Shown in pieces: positions 1 through 18,110 of a stretch of 64,000 nucleotides of DNA. The notes below the pieces were generated by a model. It saw nothing but the letters and a program-made list of their open reading frames with translations, was not told where the DNA came from and did not search any database. The first letter of the stretch is position 1, and each line of letters starts with the position of its first letter. The position numbers and the translations under genes are program-made. Origin of the DNA: Myripristis murdjan (taxonomy: Eukaryota > Chordata > Actinopteri > Holocentriformes > Holocentridae); assembly GCF_902150065.1 (NCBI RefSeq), contig NC_043986.1:12423890-12487889 (forward strand), written 5' to 3'.

Positions 1-3000
1 AATTAATTCTGCCATTTGTTCTGGTTCTGTCTATTTAAACATTTAAAGCACTAATGTTTCGAGGGTTAGAGCTTCAACTACCACACCATCGCTCATGCTA
101 ACATATATACAGTTATGATGAGTGAGTTATGATGTTTTGATGTGCACTTAGAGAAAAAAACCCTTATCTGACAGACTTTGACTGAATTAGACACATACAC
201 GTACATGATATGTATAGAAATGTAACTGGACAAACATGTAAAACCCCTGTTATTTATGTCAATCATTTTGAGAGTCTCAGTTATAGGCTCTTATCTGTCA
301 AGTACTTCCGTTAGCACACAAGAGTGGGTGGTTGTGGGGGTGAGGGCTGATGAAAGGAAGACATCTTCACACCAAGAAGCCACCGTTTCCTGGGTTGTAA
401 TTATTACAGAGCAATCACCACGTTAAGCCCAGGAAGTCTCAGCATCATATTGGCACCTCAATGCAGCTTATTCAAAATTCCTATTACCTGCTGGCTGCAA
501 TAATTCAGCGAGTGGCTGTTAGATAACAGTTGAGTTGTCAAGGCTGTCACAGTCCATGCCTCCCCTCAGGATATAAATTCTCTTGATATTTTGGAGGCAC
601 AAAAATTTTCCTGGCCAGACTGTGTAATCCAAATACTAACTCCTGTCGGTGTGTCTGCTAGGTCTCCATTTAATAACTTCATTTCATGTCTTATTTTGTA
701 AATATTGCTGCTCCAGATCAATATCACAGGAAATACAACACACATGGTCCTGTTTTTATTTCTGTTCTATAGTATGGCCCAGACATCTTTCATGAATCAA
801 TGGCCTGGTTCAATATTAGGGGCATTTTACATAGAAACCTAATGATTCAATATGGGAGGCTATTCTTATCATGTTGCCACATTTTCTGGACGCAGTCCCT
901 CAGTTTCAGCTTAAGATTAGATATCAAGTGAAAGCAGCCCCAGATAAGAACAAACAAGAGGAGAGAAAACACTGGAGCTGTGTATTTCTATTGTAACAGA
1001 ACAGGAGAGGTGACCTTTCTCTGCCTGCGACCTTCTGTCCTTGGGGCTAATGTGGGTGTTAACCGCAGATCCCCAGGGAGAAACAGGGAATTGTTTTCCC
1101 ATCACTTTTTATTCCCAATCTGCAGCGACACCAGCCTCTGTTTGGGTAGCAAAAACCTAGGATTTACAAAACCCTAGAAGCCATAAAATACATTTACACA
1201 TTAGGATCAATACATGTTACTATCGCACATTTTAGAGTTTATGCCATGTGCAAGGATAATTTAAGAAATGTCTGTTATGTTGACATCATAAAATGGAAAT
1301 AATAGGACACATTGTTTCAATAAGCAAATGAGTAAGCAAATCACTGATTTGTAAGCTGATGTTCCTGTGTGTCTGAGGTGGAACTCTGTGTAAATAGAGC
1401 CATACAATATTGCATCTGCCCTTGTGCTGTCTAATGAAATGCACCTGATCTGGGTCAGTGTTTCTTCAGGGTGGCCTTTTAACCATGTTTCAGGTCAATA
1501 CTTTCATGTGTCCATTAGTCAAAGATGAAGCAGCACAGGCCATCCTGTCCCCAAAAGCAACACCTCAGCATGGCAAGGGGGGAAAATGTATGGCATGATA
1601 TTTATGCCCCACTAAAGGGCTTTTCGCATTAAAAATGGAAGAGTGGTTTGATCTACCTGCGCTCTGATCAGGCGGCATGAATAAAGCAGCCGTGTTGTGC
1701 CCCAGGTGCTACTCCACCACAGGAAACAGGAGTCCTTGTCAGAGCAACAGTACATGCTATCACCACCTCTGGCCTGGGGAACGACTCGACTCCAGTGCAG
1801 ACATTTCAGGGTTGGAGGGAAAATAACACCTTCATTAAACTGGTGTTGTTTTGCATGTGTGACTTAACGGAGCAGCATCCAGTTATAAACACAAGAGCCA
1901 TGATATGCTTTACTGGAGCACCATCTGTTCTGTATGCATCTGTGCTATGACTAGACACCATGAGAGAATCAATTCCTAGTTTGTGTCAGACATGATGACT
2001 GTTGCATCCAAATGGATGGGCATGAAAACAGAAGGATGCAAATTTACAATGCTGTCCATGAAGCACATTACTGAACCCAGCCTATAAAGATATAATGGTA
2101 TGCACCGCTGACGAGCTGAGCAGGGGCAATACAGCAAAACAATTACACATCAAAGCTGGTGATCTGCCTTCATCTTTAGCCGAGCATTTGCACTAAAGGT
2201 GTCTTAACAAGAAAACAGTGTGATCACTGATCCTCACCAGAAACAATTGCACCCCACATACTGGACCTATGTGAAATAATGAATAAAAAAGTAATAAGGG
2301 TTCACAGCGTGTGTGCCTACCCTCCAATAAAAAGAGCTGTTGGATGCTGCAAATAAAACAAACACATTTTCCCCCAACAATCAATTATTCACCCGCCAGG
2401 CTTACAAAATCAGGGCACTATCAATATTTTATATCCTTTTTTATCTTTAACAAATCTTTGCCTCAGATGGTGTTGTGAAAACACAGCCACGGAGCAAGGC
2501 CGTAAAATCTGGCAGAGGATTGCCTCCTCTTCAGTTTCAAACTAATCTCTTGTGCTTTTAGAAAGATGAGGTGTATGGAACATAAAATTGCATTTAAAAA
2601 AGGAATTTCTGAGGAGGGCTCAACACCAGTGCTGCTGTGTTTTATCAGTATAAATCCTGTTCTGGGTTGGGTGGGAGAGATTTTCCAAATATGAGGTTGT
2701 TGAAGACAGATGCTGGATTTTTCCCCCCCTCTCTCTTGCTCTCACTCTCTCTCTCTCAGGCTCTTCTCAGTTAATTCCCTGTACTACAGCTCCATTCGTA
2801 TCTGTGTCGTTTTCATCGATGAGCTTAGCGAAAGACTGCCACCTGCTGGCAGCCTGGTACACAATGTTTTGGCATTGGTTTGATTAAAAGTGAGCAGTGC
2901 CAGGAGGAGTCACTGGTGGGCTGGCTCTCTGATGAAGGGTTGCCGGGTCACAGCTGGCTCCTTCATTAAGCTTTTTCCCACAGGTGCTGATGGCCAGTTC

Positions 3001-3305
3001 AGCATTCTTAGATTTTCATTTGAAATCCTTTGATGGTTGTTCCAAGGACCTGCTTGGCTGCTTGAATGATACTAATTAATTATGCAAGAGTACACTTCCT
3101 CAAGACATATCCTAAATTAGACCACAGAACTAGGCTGAGAGAGTTTAGACAAAAGCCCTATTAGGCACTGTACACTTGCACATTACTTTTTACTGAATGT
3201 TGTTGTACATAATGATAAATTTAACCACATGTCATTTAATGCTCATCACAGCAAGTCAAATTTATTGTTGTTTATTGTGCGCATACCGATGTCTAGTAGT
3301 GATGG
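1..3305. other. Intergenic, no gene recognised
   Basis: No exon, RNA gene or recognisable protein similarity was seen on either strand. Open frames here are all about 60 codons and look random. A short CT-rich microsatellite lies near 2728-2759. The sequence is AT-rich and otherwise unremarkable; conserved non-coding elements cannot be judged without alignment. Confidence 0.6.
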
Positions 3306-3837
3306 GTCCAAAGTTTTTTTATATTGTACATTAATGAAATCTGCAGCATGTCCAAATGGCTAAAGTTTGTTTTGTTTGCAGATGATACAAATTTATTTTG
3401 TTCTGGTAAAGATTTTGAGCAGCTTCTGGACACAGTGGAAAAGAATTGAAAATTTTAAAACAATGGCTTGATATTAACAAGTTATCATTAAATTTGAATA
3501 AAACTAAATTTATCATATTTGAATACTGAAAAATAAGTAATCAAGGTCAAATCATTATAGATAATGCTGACACAGACAGAGTTTATGACAATACATTTTT
3601 CGGGAGTTACTATAGACCATAAACTGCGCTGGAAACCACATATAAATCAAGCAAAGACAAAAGTGTTGCCATCCATTCTTTATTAATCTTTATAATTCTT
3701 TATTATTGTACAGTTCTTTTATATTTCCAGACATTACTTACCATGTGGAAGTTCACAAGTCTGATTTTTATGCAACAGAGGAGCGCTATAAGAATTGTAA
3801 ACCAAACTCACCGACATGCTCTCCAATTTAGAGATCT
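3306..3837 (+). mobile_element. LINE reverse transcriptase fragment (left part)
   Basis: Translated pieces resemble the palm and C-terminal part of a fish non-LTR reverse transcriptase. They include the catalytic-type motif FADDTNLFCSG, then the stretch NKLSLNLNKTKFIIFG near 3470-3520, and a later piece near 3775-3835 reading RIVNQTHRHALQFRDL. The frames are broken and no 5' portion is present, so this is a dead 5'-truncated copy, most like the L2/CR1 group. It is interrupted at its right end by the piggyBac-like element that starts at 3842, and the sequence appears to resume after 5354. Confidence 0.75.
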
Positions 3838-3841
3838 TTAA

Positions 3842-5350
3842 CCCTCCTATTATGTTTGGGGTCAATTTGACCCCATTCAGTTTTTAACGTCTCTAAATAC
3901 ATACTTAACATCATTTTTTTTGCTTCATATTTTATGACTTTTCCTAATTTAATGGATACTACCGGGTAAACATGAAATTCACACAATGATATGTTTTCAG
4001 TGTCCTGTACGCATTTTGTACGCATCGGTGGTGTTTGGGGTCAATTTGACCCCAGGCTGTTTTAGCTGTAAAAACACCGTTTTACACACATTTTTGTTTT
4101 TTTTTTTTGGATGATATTGAGTTCACTATAACATTCAATTTGATAATCTTCAAAAAACTTCCCTCTTCTTTAGGGCCCTAACCTAACTTAACCATACCTG
4201 AAGTAGTACGGGAACCACTGATATGGGTGGATATGGGGGGAGATATTTGGGAGGGGAAAACATAATACCTACAAGAACTTCGATATTTCCCGCACTGTGA
4301 GGGTGGGGAAATATGGTTCCCACAAGGACATTGATAGTTCCCACCACATGGGGCAGGAGCAAACATATAAATGCTTGCACAGCAGCCTTCTAAATCATTT
4401 CTCTTGTTGCTCTGTGTACTCTCACTTTATGCTCTCTCTCAGTTGAATATGAACGCGAAGCAAAGGTTTTCTGCCAGTGAGGTTTTGTCAAAGCTCTTTG
4501 ACAGTGAAAGTGACACAGAGGAGAATGTGTCTGAGACAGAGGATCATGTTGAGGAGGACCCTGGTTATGAGGCATCCTCCTCTGATGAGAATGAAACCCT
4601 CAGTTCTGACCCTCCTGTTGTCTCTCAACCACCAGCAGACACGTTACCTTCCAAAAATGGAGAGGTATTATGGTCCCTCTCCCCACATGAACAACAGGTT
4701 AGACTTAGTGCTGCTAATGCCATCAAAATGGTTCCAGGCCCCAGCAGATACACTGTCAGCCATGTTCAAGACATAAAATCAGCATTTGAGCCCTTTGTAA
4801 CACCATCAGGTGGGGATATACTTGTGATGACAAACTTAGAGGGGAGGTGTGTGTGTGGGGACAGCTGGAAAGACTTGGATGTGACCAATTTGCAGGCCTA
4901 CATTGGGTTACTCACTCAGAAGTTGTTTCTTTTTCCTGGGGTCAAATTGACCCCGAACATAAGACATGTTACTATCCTTGATAATAGAAATTGTTTTTCT
5001 TTCCAAATATTATAGATAACAAAAATCTGTTCTTAGAAATAATATAAAACCATTAAAACACCAAAAATATATTCATTTCCAATTTTAGGTCAATCAGTGA
5101 GATTTTATGGTGATTTGCATATTTTTCCATAGTCGCGTAATAGGGAAACTGGATGTATAGGTGGGGGTGGGGGGGGAGTTATGTTTTATTTAAAGGACTA
5201 TTTAGGTAGTCAACAAAGAAACCTAAAGTACCTGACACAAAAATTTGGTAACAATTTTAATTATAATAATTTTGTTGAGGTTTAAACTGCTGGGGTCAAA
5301 TTGACCCCAAACATAAGGGATGTTAGTCAAATTTGAACATAACAGGAGGG
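3842..5350 (+). mobile_element. piggyBac-like DNA transposon, internally deleted
   Basis: The element is flanked by TTAA at 3838-3841 and 5351-5354, the piggyBac target-site duplication. Its ends are inverted: CCCTCCTATTATG on the left and the complement of CATAACAGGAGGG on the right. Four copies of a 17-bp palindrome, GGGGTCAA(T/A)TTGACCCC, lie at 3858-3874, 4037-4053, 4938-4954 and 5292-5308. An open frame from about 4449 to 5015 encodes the acidic N-terminus of a piggyBac transposase (MNAKQRFSASEVLSKLFDSE), followed by a PGPSRY...HVQDIKSAFEPF segment and GDSWKDLDVTNLQAYIGLL. Similarity ends there and right-end sequence follows, so the DDD catalytic core has been deleted. The copy is non-autonomous but appears relatively young, because the frame and ends are intact. 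Confidence 0.88.
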
Positions 5351-5354
5351 TTAA

Positions 5355-5657
5355 AATTGCACAAGTTATGTATACAGTGAAAAAATAAGAAAGACTTTCT
5401 GCATGACGTGCTATAGACAGTGTTCCTCACAGATACACTCTCTGCAGCTGAGAGCAAAACAGCACCAGGCATGGACTAGACCCAGATTACAGCTGCGCCA
5501 GCAAGGATTGTTTGTTTCAACATCAAGTGTGTCAACATTGTCAACATGTTCAGTATACAGGCATGCCAGTACTGTTGTGTTGGAATCCAACTTGCAGAGA
5601 CACGTTGTGCACACTTTGAAATTACTGTGTTTTATGAGATTCGGTATGGTAATAAAC

Positions 5658-5692
<35 letters not shown>
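5355..5692 (+). repeat. LINE continuation and A-tailed retroposed 3' end
   Basis: Immediately right of the TTAA, the reading continues in the style of the interrupted LINE (KIAQVMYTVKK). The stretch from about 5403 ends with AATAAA at 5651-5656 and a run of 32 A at 5661-5692, which is the layout of a polyadenylated transcript copied into the genome. The source was not recognised. It could be the true 3' tail of the same LINE or a separate retrocopy. Confidence 0.45.
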
Positions 5693-5694
<2 letters not shown>

Positions 5695-8600
5695 TAGTTG
5701 GGGTGGGACGCTATAAAACAGATTTCACAGTGGAATTCACAAGAGATTCATATCATCTTTAACAAGTCGGTTCTAGCTTTGTGAACATGAAAAAATCATG
5801 TTGTACAAAAGACAGGGAGCAGTCAAGATAATATTACGAGTGGGCGAATCCTGCCTCACTGACAACTGTTTGAACAGTAACTCTGTGCACCTAAAAAAAT
5901 GTTTGCTGAAAGTTTTACATCCCATTGATGTTTAATTCACTACAGTATGAACCTGGAAATGTTCCCACATCTCCGTAAAATCACTTTAGCACTGCCACTG
6001 TGTCAACAAAGCCACTCTTCCACTCTCTGTCAACAAAGCACCCACTACTAGCAATGTTGTTTCCAGCTCGGTGAGACTCACTTATGAATCAAAACCGATT
6101 TTCAGCTAACCATAACCTGCTGTATAAATAAACTATGTGAACTCAGGCTTTGTGTTGCGTTATTGCTTCAGTCCTTCGTCACTGTAAATGGGTCACTTGT
6201 GTAAGTGGCCACTGTTTTGTTTGTAGTGTGTTTCTGTTTTTCAGATGTGACCTGAGAACATACCATTTACGCAATTAAAGCAAAAATTTTAACGTAGAGA
6301 TGCTGCAGTCCAACTCAGTGACTCAAGGAGAGTCATCCAAAGATGTGTAACCACTCCTGGTTTAAGTTGCTTTGTTGCATTACAGGAACATGACAGTGTG
6401 TGTCCAAAATTATGCATGTTTTTGTCCTGGAGGCAAATGTTACATTTATCTTTGGCTACATAAGTTCAAACCCCAGCATGCCCACATACAGCAAAAGTGA
6501 CTGAAAACCCCATCAAACACACATGAAAAGGAGGGATAATTGCCTGCCTCAACAAGTCTGAACCAAAGTGTGTCGAGGCTGCTAAAGTGCTGAGCCTGAC
6601 TCACTTCCCGCCTGCTATCAGCTGCTTGTCCTTTATCAGGAAGGGGAAATTCCCATCCCTTTTCCCCTTTTTCTGCTACTGTGGTTTTGAAAACTTGTTG
6701 AATGAAGCTGTTTTCAAAGACCTCAAAGAATACAGCAGATCATAAATTGTAGCTCCAATAAAACTCTTCCATATAATACCACTATACACATTTTGTTTGG
6801 GTGAGGGCCGGCAGAATAAGCCAAACAGAATCTGCAAGCTGTTGTATCTGTAAGACACCACTTTTGTTTTGGTTTGCAGCCCCCCTTTTGCTTGAGGCAA
6901 AACAGATTTTGAAAACACTTAAAAAAAAACTCTTTAAAAAAGTTATGAAGGCGTTGTTCCGTACACAAAAGGAGTTAAATAAGTAACAATAATATTTAGG
7001 GCAATCAGCGTTCACATCGTGGTCCGTGTTGTCACTCCCTGTGGCTGTGCTTTGGATGTCACAGGATGGCACGCCCATGAAGGCCACAGCTTATGCCTGT
7101 TAGTAATTAGCTTTTAACTGTGGTGGTAAGAGATGTGGCCATCCATAAAGCCAACACAGCCACTCAGCTCAGCCTGCATAGACCTGCCCTGCACTGGTAG
7201 CCGTGGCCTCGACAGTCAAGTCTACCCTCATACCTGGTTCTCAGCCAGAGCCGCCTGCTGCTTCTCAGTAAAATGATGGAATAACATGAGCTCACACTCA
7301 TTACACACTGTATCACTTTAATTATAGATGATGATCATATCTCCATCCACCTCCTCCGTTATGGTAGATGGTTTTCTGTGTGGTGACACCCCAGGTGGGG
7401 CATACAATGTAATAAATAGGGGTGGAAAAATTCACTCATTGAATTTAAGCATTGATTATAAACTGGCAATTAAACTGCATCGGTCTGCTGCAAGCAATAA
7501 ATCGAATGGATTGCTCAGACTTTGGCTTGAATCAGTATGAAATGCCTTGAATCAATTCATTCACTATTCCATGGCCGTACTTTTTAGTCGGTAATATTTT
7601 TACTGAATGGTTTTCACATTTCAGAAGGAATCTTATAGCCTAATGTTATTGCATACATTTATTTAGTGGTGTAAAACTTTGGCAAATTGTGGTTTACAAA
7701 CGGAAATCAGAATGATTTGCAATGATGTGCAATGATCGCCAGTTATGGAATTATGAATCAAATTGAATTTCTGTTAAAAGAAAAAGACTCATATCCCAGT
7801 GATTACCCAAAAAACCTGATGTGTTTGTTCTGTGTATTTGCCTGTCAGAGTAGTTCCCTAATGAAGTGCCAAGAATTTTAGAATAATGTCTGCATCCATA
7901 AGCCATTACAGTATGTCACATTACCACATGCATCCTTTGGTTTGAGAGGCTTTGCTCATATCCTCTTTCACACCAGTGACCCAATCCTGTGGAGCACCTG
8001 GCTGGAGGCAGGGGAAGTTAACGTTTGTGGTTTGTGGTGGCTGCAAAAGGCCTTGAGCCGGGGAAGGTAGGGAACCAAACAACGATAAGGATTAATGGTG
8101 TGTAAGGCCTGCGTCTTACCGCTTTGATCAACTTGTCAGGATGTGATGTTTTGATCCCAGGCAATGTGCTGGAACTTCATTTCCTACATCAGATACAGAA
8201 TCGCTGTCATCCGGAACTGTGATCCAGATGGAGACCGACGACTGGACTGACACATAGACTCAAGAGGAGCAGATCAACACAACCACCCTCTATTTTTAGC
8301 TTATTTGTTTTGTTTTGTTTTGTTTTTGTTTTCTTGGAGAAAAGCATGCCATCTTATATTACCCTCAAAAAAATCAGTAATCTACCGCAGTATCTTACAA
8401 TGATCAACCAGGGCTAAATTGAATGTTGGAAAGAATGTCACCCTGATCACAACAATGATACACTCTCGTTTGGAAATTTGGCTTAATGCATTATTATGCA
8501 TCTAAAATGTGTAAAAACAATGTGTTGACATTGCCTTGTAATGTAATATGTCATATTTACATGACAGCTATTACTCATTTCGGCTTACAGTTGAGATTGA

Positions 8601-11600
8601 AATCAATCTATTTTCTCATTAGAGGGTGTTTATAGCGCTGTACTACAAGTGAGTATAACAATGTGCAAATTGAGTATGAAAAAAATCCAATGTTGGCACA
8701 TTTGTTATGCCCAGTGGTGACTTGTCTAGACTATCTGAATTAAAGCACTGATAAAGCATTTCAGCAGGCAGAAATAACTGCTCCTGTCTGTTGTTCCAGG
8801 CAAAGATGAGTCAAAGCCTCAGCTCCTACGGTCCCGTTCTGATGACTGTACAGTGCTTTATGCCATCTTTTTTATAGGTGTTCACTGAATAATTTCTGTC
8901 AAATTTGATTTATGACTCATCACAGATCTGTGTCATGCTTTTTGGCTTGAGGGGTACAACATGGTTTCAGCCCCAGTGATTAACTGTTTTGATCAGTTCC
9001 ATTTCAGGATGACTTGTTCCATTTGTTTTGTGCTCTGAGGATTTTAGCACGCCAGCCTCGCCCTCAGGCTCTCTTTTACATAATCTCGGAAGGATTATGA
9101 ATATTCAGAAACAATAATACTCAAGAGACCACCACTCTGCTCATGACTGTTTTGGTGCTAATAAAGCAAACAATACACAGATGATTACTCCAAAAAGAGG
9201 AAATATAAAAGGAGAAACACAAACTTCTTGGCAAGTAGGGAGAAAATGATGCATAAGTTGGAGGGGTGAAAATATAAAACCTTTACCCAGAATAACTGCA
9301 AAGCGCAGCATACACAGGAAGGCTTGGTAAAGTACCTGGAAAGAGTCAAGGGGCAACACATTCGCCACATCAAACTCTGTGGGACCTCGGTGTTGTAGAG
9401 TCTCTGTGTCCCACCACAAAGTCAACAAACCAGTCATCATAAAACACAACTCAGCTGAAGGCTCGTGAAGAAAGAAGCTGGCAAAGGAGCCACATCAACT
9501 CTGACAGACAGGAAGTGATTTTGGTATTTATAATGCCTATTAGAGACATACCATAAGACATAAACAGTTTGTTTTAACAAGGCAGCTTGAAACCAAACAG
9601 GGCATGTCACAATGAAGAACTGAGGCTCATAACTTGCAATAAAGCAAAAAGTGTTGAGTTGTAAACATTCAAGACTCCAGCCCAGCTGCTTGAAGCACAC
9701 TGGTTTTCAGAGGCATATTCCCCATGAATCTCCGCACATAATGAGAGTTTTCACCTGTGGCGGTCAAGTGCCAACATTCAAACAGTGTCTTCGACCTGCT
9801 ATGATTGGGTTTTGCTGTGTTTTCTCCTCTTTGTCTCAGCAGTCTCAGTAAAAATGAAAGACGGTCACAGGTGATGACTTTGTGATATGATGTGTAAGAA
9901 GAGGCACCTCCTCGTCATTTCATGGCTGGTTAACTCAATCGCATACATCCAGGCCATGTTGTGTTGTGAGGGTCTTGCTGCTCAACCATGATATTATCCA
10001 GCTCTGTGATGACGCAGTTAGCTGCCTCTTATGGTTACATGGTGTGTGCCAACGGGCGATGTGGTGATTGAGGTCAATTTTGGGATGAATGCCACACAAA
10101 AATGTCTATTTTTCAAGGTTCTGCCAGACGTCTTTTTGGAAATAAAGTGGCAAAACCAAATTAAATGTGGCATTTGCTAACATGCATGGAGCCGTATTCA
10201 TTAAGCCTTTGACGCCACATAAAATCAGTGACAGATGTTTTCAAAGTGGGCCTGGGGATCCTCTGAGGAGCCATGCATAAACAGAAATAACCATATGATT
10301 GTGTCTGAATGAGCATAAAAGCTGCATCAAACGAGAGAGACCTTGTGCTTAGCTTTCTGTTTGAAGCCGGGCAGAGCTGCTTGAGTCTGGGTGAAACCCA
10401 ATCTAGGAGACCCAAAAAGCATGCACTATAAATGTATGTATTATAGTTATAACAGAGCTCATATTGTTCTTGTTAGAAGAAAATGTTTGACTGTTAGGTA
10501 CGGATGTCGACAACAATTTGTGATTTTTTCAGTCCATGGAGAATTGTATTGAACATGTATCTTTTATATAAATTTATCAGCATGTCAAGCAGCAATAGAA
10601 AGATTTCACACAGCAGCCAGAAAGACTGAAATGCATTATGTATATGCACAGCTCCAAAACAACGCCTCTCCAGAGCTGGACTGGTTAACAATATGGGTGA
10701 GTCAGTAAAACATTTAGTTTTAAGAGGGATTCAAATTTTTTAATTTCCTCCACTTTATGAAGCTTATTACCCTTTGCTGACCTTTATTTTATATCCATAG
10801 TCTTCACAGGCTATTTTTAGCATGAGACAAGGTCAGCACATGTTATTTGATTAATATGCCTGGTAATCTTTCAGTGGAAAATCACAACAAACCGAGAGGA
10901 AGAGTACTGGGGGAGTTTTTTGAATGTTGTCCACACACCTTAAAAATAATGATGCAAATGCATGAGTGTGAAATACTAATGAAGAAGAGGATATGACAAC
11001 ATGTCTTTGTCCTATCCCGTCAACAATCAGCAATAATGAGGTGGGGGATTGATGTGTGTGTGAAAATGTGTCTGACACTGTCAGGAAATCAGGAGTTATA
11101 TTAAGAGGAAGGAGGAAGGAGGAGATGACAGGTCTTCCTCATAATTTCTCACCTCCACTTGCATGAGCACATTACTATATTGTTGTTGTTGGCATATTTT
11201 CTTGGCCTTATAAGGTAAGTCAGTCTAGTACCCTGAAATAGGAGGTTCTTATTTCTTTGCAATTCTTCAAATGAGGAAAGTCCTCCTCAGTTTCAACCAG
11301 TGTTTTCAATTATATGCCTTTTCCCAGAAGCCACACGATGAGGTTTGCTAAAACATCATGAAAGATAGAGACCCCCTCTACAGTAGCTGAGACGGTGGTG
11401 CCCTGTCAACCTTATATGATTTGGTGTGTTTTGACTTGGCACGTAGCTTCAAGATGAGATGAAGTATATTTCCTTGCAGCCTGAATTCAGGGCAGCTACA
11501 AAGTAAACATGTATGCAAGCGCAGGAGGGATGTCAGCAGTGCACTCATTGAAAAAAGCCCCTCGTGTGCTGCTTTGGTCATCTAAGTGGGAAGCAAGTGA

Positions 11601-12840
11601 GTCATCATAAGCCAGCTGAGAGACAGAGCAAAGCAGAGTCAAGAAACATAACCACAACCGTCCAAACCCACACCAGCTTGATTCTCGCATACCCCAAAAT
11701 ACCAACATATGCCCACACACGCAACTGCACGTAGCTCGCTAGATTACAGATTAGACACTGTGCAAGATCCAAATCTCTCCTCATAAGTTCAAAATATTGT
11801 GTCGCAGAGATAGAGAGAGAACAGTTGTTCCCAGCGTAATGACTTAACCTACCTGACTGAGTAATTGTCAGTGTGATTTTGTCATTCTGTCAGTGAGGAC
11901 ATTACATGGGGCTAATTACATCAAAATCTGAGACATATGGTTCCCTAAAAATGACCACCAGCAATATTGCACGCACAAACTGTATATTGTGCAATGGATT
12001 AAATTGAGTTGAGACATACTTCAAATTACTTCCTTTTTCAAGGGCATTTGTCATTTTTAAAAAATCCCACAGTGTCTGGCTTTCACATACAATATTCTGA
12101 TGTTTCTAAGCCCTCAAAAAAACAAAGCAAAAAGCCTCCACACTGTTAGCTTACCATTTCAGAAGATAAAATACAGCACACGGCACACAGTTTTCCAGTT
12201 TTTCTGTAAGGAATCTGCTTTCAGCTTGACCCAGATTGATATCTTTGTCAGTATCCAACTTGGGAAAAAAGAGGAAACTTGTTCTATTTATGAATAATGA
12301 GCCTGGAGCCAAAAGCTGCCATATTGCTGCTGTGACCTTAGGAATAAGAGAAACACCTGGCTTTGCATCATAAAAGTGTGAAATTTGAAAAAAAGCTTGC
12401 AACAACCATAGTTAAATCCTCTGGAAATACACTGACTGTTCTAGTAGAGTTTAATGTATAATGTATAATGATGAGTGTGACATTGACAAACATCTAATCA
12501 TCATGTGTATGAGGAGTTTGGAAGATTTACATTATCAAATATTATTCTGATTCAGTCAAGGTCATATGTTTGAGTTTCCAAACAACATGCATAACTCTCG
12601 TAATAAAGTTGCTGTTAACATAATATATTCATAATTATAATCATTTGCTGTAATGGGTCACAAACCCCAATGCCAACATACACCCCATCACCCTCTTTCT
12701 GGGTTAAAATAACACCAAAAAAGAAACATTTAGTTCATCACTCATTAGCTGTTTAGGTAAGTCTAAATGTGGATATTTTGGAATTTCCCCTTGTCCATTC
12801 AATCCATGTATGCTGTCAAGATCTAAGTGGGAGGGTTGTG
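5693..12840. other. Intergenic, no gene recognised
   Basis: No exon with convincing coding character was found on either strand, and open frames are short and unrelated to known families. A (TTTTG) run lies near 8299-8328. The interval upstream of mmp9 probably carries regulatory DNA, but nothing in it can be named from sequence alone. Confidence 0.55.
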
Positions 12841-13080
12841 GTTAGTGACAGGCGGGGGCGAGGTTAAGTGACTAAGACGTTATGTAGCATAAATACAAGG
12901 TCCACAACTCCAAGGGCACAAAGAAGAACAACAAGAGCCACCAGTCAAAACAAAGAGGAAAGCCAAAACTGCAGCGCGAGCACAGCTGATCTTCGACCGA
13001 GAAGCAATTCTTTGTCGAACTGACAGGCTCATACTACAACTTAGTGTTACACTCCACAGCGATCTACAGTAGGTCTTACC
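12841..13080 (+). promoter_or_regulatory. mmp9: mmp9 proximal promoter and 5' UTR
   Basis: A GC box (GGCGGGGGCGAGG, about 12851-12863) is followed by an AP-1-like TGACTAA at 12869-12875 and a TATA-like ATAAATA at 12889-12895, about 190 bp before the ATG. This order (GC box, AP-1, TATA) is what is known for inducible matrix metalloproteinase promoters. The start site is inferred at about 12920. Confidence 0.55.
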
Positions 13081-17468
<4,388 letters not shown>

Positions 17469-18110
17469 GAAGGAGAGCAGCACACCATCACTGGCCGGAC
17501 AACCTGACATTTCTCTCTCCTGTGCAGGAGACAAGGAGAATGTGATGCAACAGGCTATTTGTGTACAGCACTTGTATAATTTGTGTGTGCTTTCTGGGAT
17601 GTGAATTATTGGCCACCATTCATGCAGGCATATTTAAAAAAAAAAAAAAAGATAGACACTCAATGGCTCACTTCAGCACAGCTAAGTGTGGCATGTGGCA
17701 TTGCCTCGCCATCAGTCTGATAATCTGTGAACAGGTTTTGTGGCCTCAAATGTTTTCACACAACCACAGCTGACACAGGCTACTTTCCAAAGCGTTATCT
17801 GCATCAGATCTGATTCCATATTTGCTACGAAAATCATTTGTCTATGTCTGACAGGCTCAGACCACAACAGTATTGAATTAGTCTGGTATTTATAGCGGTA
17901 TCTAATATTATTATTATTATTATTTTATTTTATTTTATTTTTTTTGCTTGTTTGTTTTCTATGTGTGTGTATTTCTGAAAAGGGCTTTAAGGCCAAATAC
18001 TTGCACTGGATGCATTGCATGTCTCCTTCACTGAAATAATTTATAAAATGATATGTTTTGTAATAAAATTAAATTTTAAATTCAATAAACATTCTGTGAG
18101 AACTGCCGAA
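17469..18110 (+). other. mmp9: mmp9 3' UTR and polyadenylation signals
   Basis: Non-coding sequence after the stop codon, with AATAAA at 18062-18067 and again at about 18084-18089. ATT- and ATTTT-rich tracts lie near 17905-17945. No other open frame competes, so the transcript probably ends near 18100. Confidence 0.65.
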
